This document shows, piece after piece, positions 62,351 to 64,000 of a DNA stretch of 64,000 nucleotides. This stretch comes from Eriocheir sinensis (taxonomy: Eukaryota > Arthropoda > Malacostraca > Decapoda > Varunidae), in the NCBI RefSeq assembly GCF_024679095.1, contig NC_066567.1, forward strand, positions 8,332,485 through 8,396,484, in the 5' to 3' direction. The position numbers were made by a program, and so were the translations under genes. The notes beneath the pieces were generated by a model that made no database searches, was not told where the DNA came from, and saw only the letters and a list, made by a program, of their open reading frames with translations. Numbering within the stretch: position 1 is the stretch's first letter; every line of letters starts with the position of its first letter.

Positions 62351-63084
62351 AAACAAACATATATAGTCTCAAAAGGATGAAGGTACCTTTGTTGTCTTCA
62401 CCCCAACCCTGCTGTATTTTGCCTCAATATTACCTTACATTAAATTAAGGAAGGAGGGAGAACAGGAGGAAGGAGGGCGGGTATACACGACGCAGGTAAA
62501 GGATTATAACTAGATCAATCTGGTATCGCCGCGCCTCCCTGCATATCAAGGTATCAAACAGGTGAGATGCGTCGTGTCCCTCCCCTCTGACCTGACCTGA
62601 CCTGATCTCACTGCGGCTTAAGACTTCGCGGGTAGGTCAGAGAAGTAAATATGGTGACGGTCAAATTGATATCATAACGGAGGATGGAGCTGAATTATCA
62701 TGGCGGGAATGTCTGATAGTGAGTTAGAAGAAGTAGATTTTGACTTAGATGAAATAGTGAAGATGTAAAGGACGTAGAAGGGAAGGAAGGTTGGAAGAAA
62801 AGTGAGAGGAAAGGAAGGAAGGAAGAAGAAAGGGATGAAGGGAATAAAAATACGTAAAGGAGGAAATAAATAAATGAATGAAGGAAGAAAGAATAGAAGA
62901 AAGGGATGAAGGAAGTCTTGCTTATAACTTTGCGCACACACACACACACACACACACGAAAATACAAAAGAAAGGTGGAAACAAATGGAGCAATGAGAGA
63001 AATTCAATATAGAAGGAGAGAAACGCAAGAAAAAAAAAAGTTAATGGATGAAGATGGAAGAGAACTGGAAAATCGAAGTAGTGA

Positions 63085-63170
<86 letters not shown>

Positions 63171-63217
63171 ATAGCACAAATGTAATAAGTTTAAGCGAAA
63201 AACACATCAAGTACAAC

Positions 63218-63267
<50 letters not shown>

Positions 63268-64000
63268 GCGCGCGCACGAGGCCAATAACTAGTGAGTGCA
63301 GGAAAGGAAAAATAATATAAAACCGAATCGGGAAAGAAATTAAAGAAGAAAACGCAAACAAACAGCGAGGAAGGAAAAAAAGAAATATAGGCTAATAGAC
63401 ATATAGAGAGACATGTTGATAAAGAGTTAGATAGATGAATAGATAGAACAAGATAACAAGATAGAAACACAGAAAGACTCATACAAATAGAGATAACTAA
63501 ATACAGGGATTGATTTAAAAGAATTCATTAGTATAAACGAGAATAATATTGAAGCATACACCATATAGAAAAAATTATTACAACACTGATGAAAAAAGGA
63601 GGAATTTGAGGGAGAAAAAAAACTTGATGGGAAATAAAACCACGTATACAAAGAAAGAGAAATATGACAGGCAAACAAATACAGTGAGATAGATAGATAG
63701 ACAGACAGAAAAATAGATGATTATATAAACAGGAAATTTCAGTGAAGAAAGTTAACATGGGGCAGTAAGTAGCGGGCTTTTTTTTTCATTGTTTTTTTTT
63801 TTTTAAGCCCTTGAGCTGCCTCCTTTGCTGTAATAAAAATACAAAGATAAATAGTGAAACAGATTAAAAGGTAGATAGATAGGAAAATAAAGTTATATAA
63901 AGCCTAAAATAAATGGTAAAGATGAGACTACAGTAAAATAGATAATAGATAGATAGAAAGAGTTTAAAATTAATTGTAAAGATAAAACTACAGTGAAATA
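62351..64000. other. Repeats and unassigned DNA to the window end
   Basis: CTGACCTGACCTGACCTGAT at 62588, (CA)n at 62936-62956, (GA)n at 63089-63166, CA/CG alternating DNA at 63219-63279 and GATA-type repeats near 63700 and 63940. No gene is recognised. Confidence 0.7.
63750..63840 (+). mobile_element. Short interspersed element S
   Basis: GGGGCAGTAAGTAGCGGGCT, T-rich, AAGCCCTTGAGCTGCCTCC and TTTGCTGTAATAAAAA. Confidence 0.82.

Overview
The window reads as nuclear DNA of an arthropod, most likely a decapod crustacean. Genes have short exons in long introns with GT-AG junctions. Microsatellites are extremely dense: GA, CA, CTC and TAG runs, many over 60 bp. CR1-type LINE relics, fold-back elements and TTAA-ended MITEs are frequent. 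No bacterial, viral, rRNA or CRISPR feature was found, and no convincing tRNA gene.

Layout. 1-1.8 kb is GA-rich and gene-free. 1.9-5.5 kb (minus) is a three-exon gene for a secreted, glycine-rich protein with no family I recognise. 5.6-17 kb is mostly simple sequence, with a promoter-like tandem repeat at 10.1-10.4 kb and a 5'-truncated LINE starting in a 101-bp-armed palindrome at 14.3-15.5 kb. 17.0-22.5 kb (plus) is PGS1, the mitochondrial phosphatidylglycerophosphate synthase, in eight exons with several mobile elements in its introns. 22.5-29.2 kb holds MITEs, a LINE relic and tandem repeats. 29.2-39.6 kb (minus) is the FBXO25/FBXO32 (atrogin-1 type) F-box gene, seven coding exons, convergent with PGS1; its 5.4-kb first intron is built largely of tandem arrays. 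41.1-44.7 kb (minus) is a decayed CR1 LINE with a recognisable esterase ORF1 and an endonuclease/reverse transcriptase ORF2. 47.2-50.5 kb (plus) has OST4 (36 residues, ER oligosaccharyltransferase subunit) followed by ZMAT5 (U11/U12 snRNP 20K). Splice sites suggest they can share a transcript. 53.7-61.1 kb (plus) is a tandem cluster of three small two-exon RING-finger genes with a shared promoter layout. The rest is repeats and LINE tails.

The genes do not form one pathway. PGS1 (cardiolipin synthesis), FBXO25/32 (SCF ubiquitin ligase), OST4 (N-glycosylation) and ZMAT5 (minor spliceosome) are conserved housekeeping or regulatory genes. The RING triplet and the glycine-rich secreted gene look lineage-specific and are the least described. 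The points most worth following are the RING cluster, the OST4-ZMAT5 arrangement and the TTAA-flanked MITE families, one pair of which shares a single TTAA.

Exon boundaries were derived by hand from splice motifs and reading-frame phase. All coding totals divide by three. No alignment or transcript data were available.
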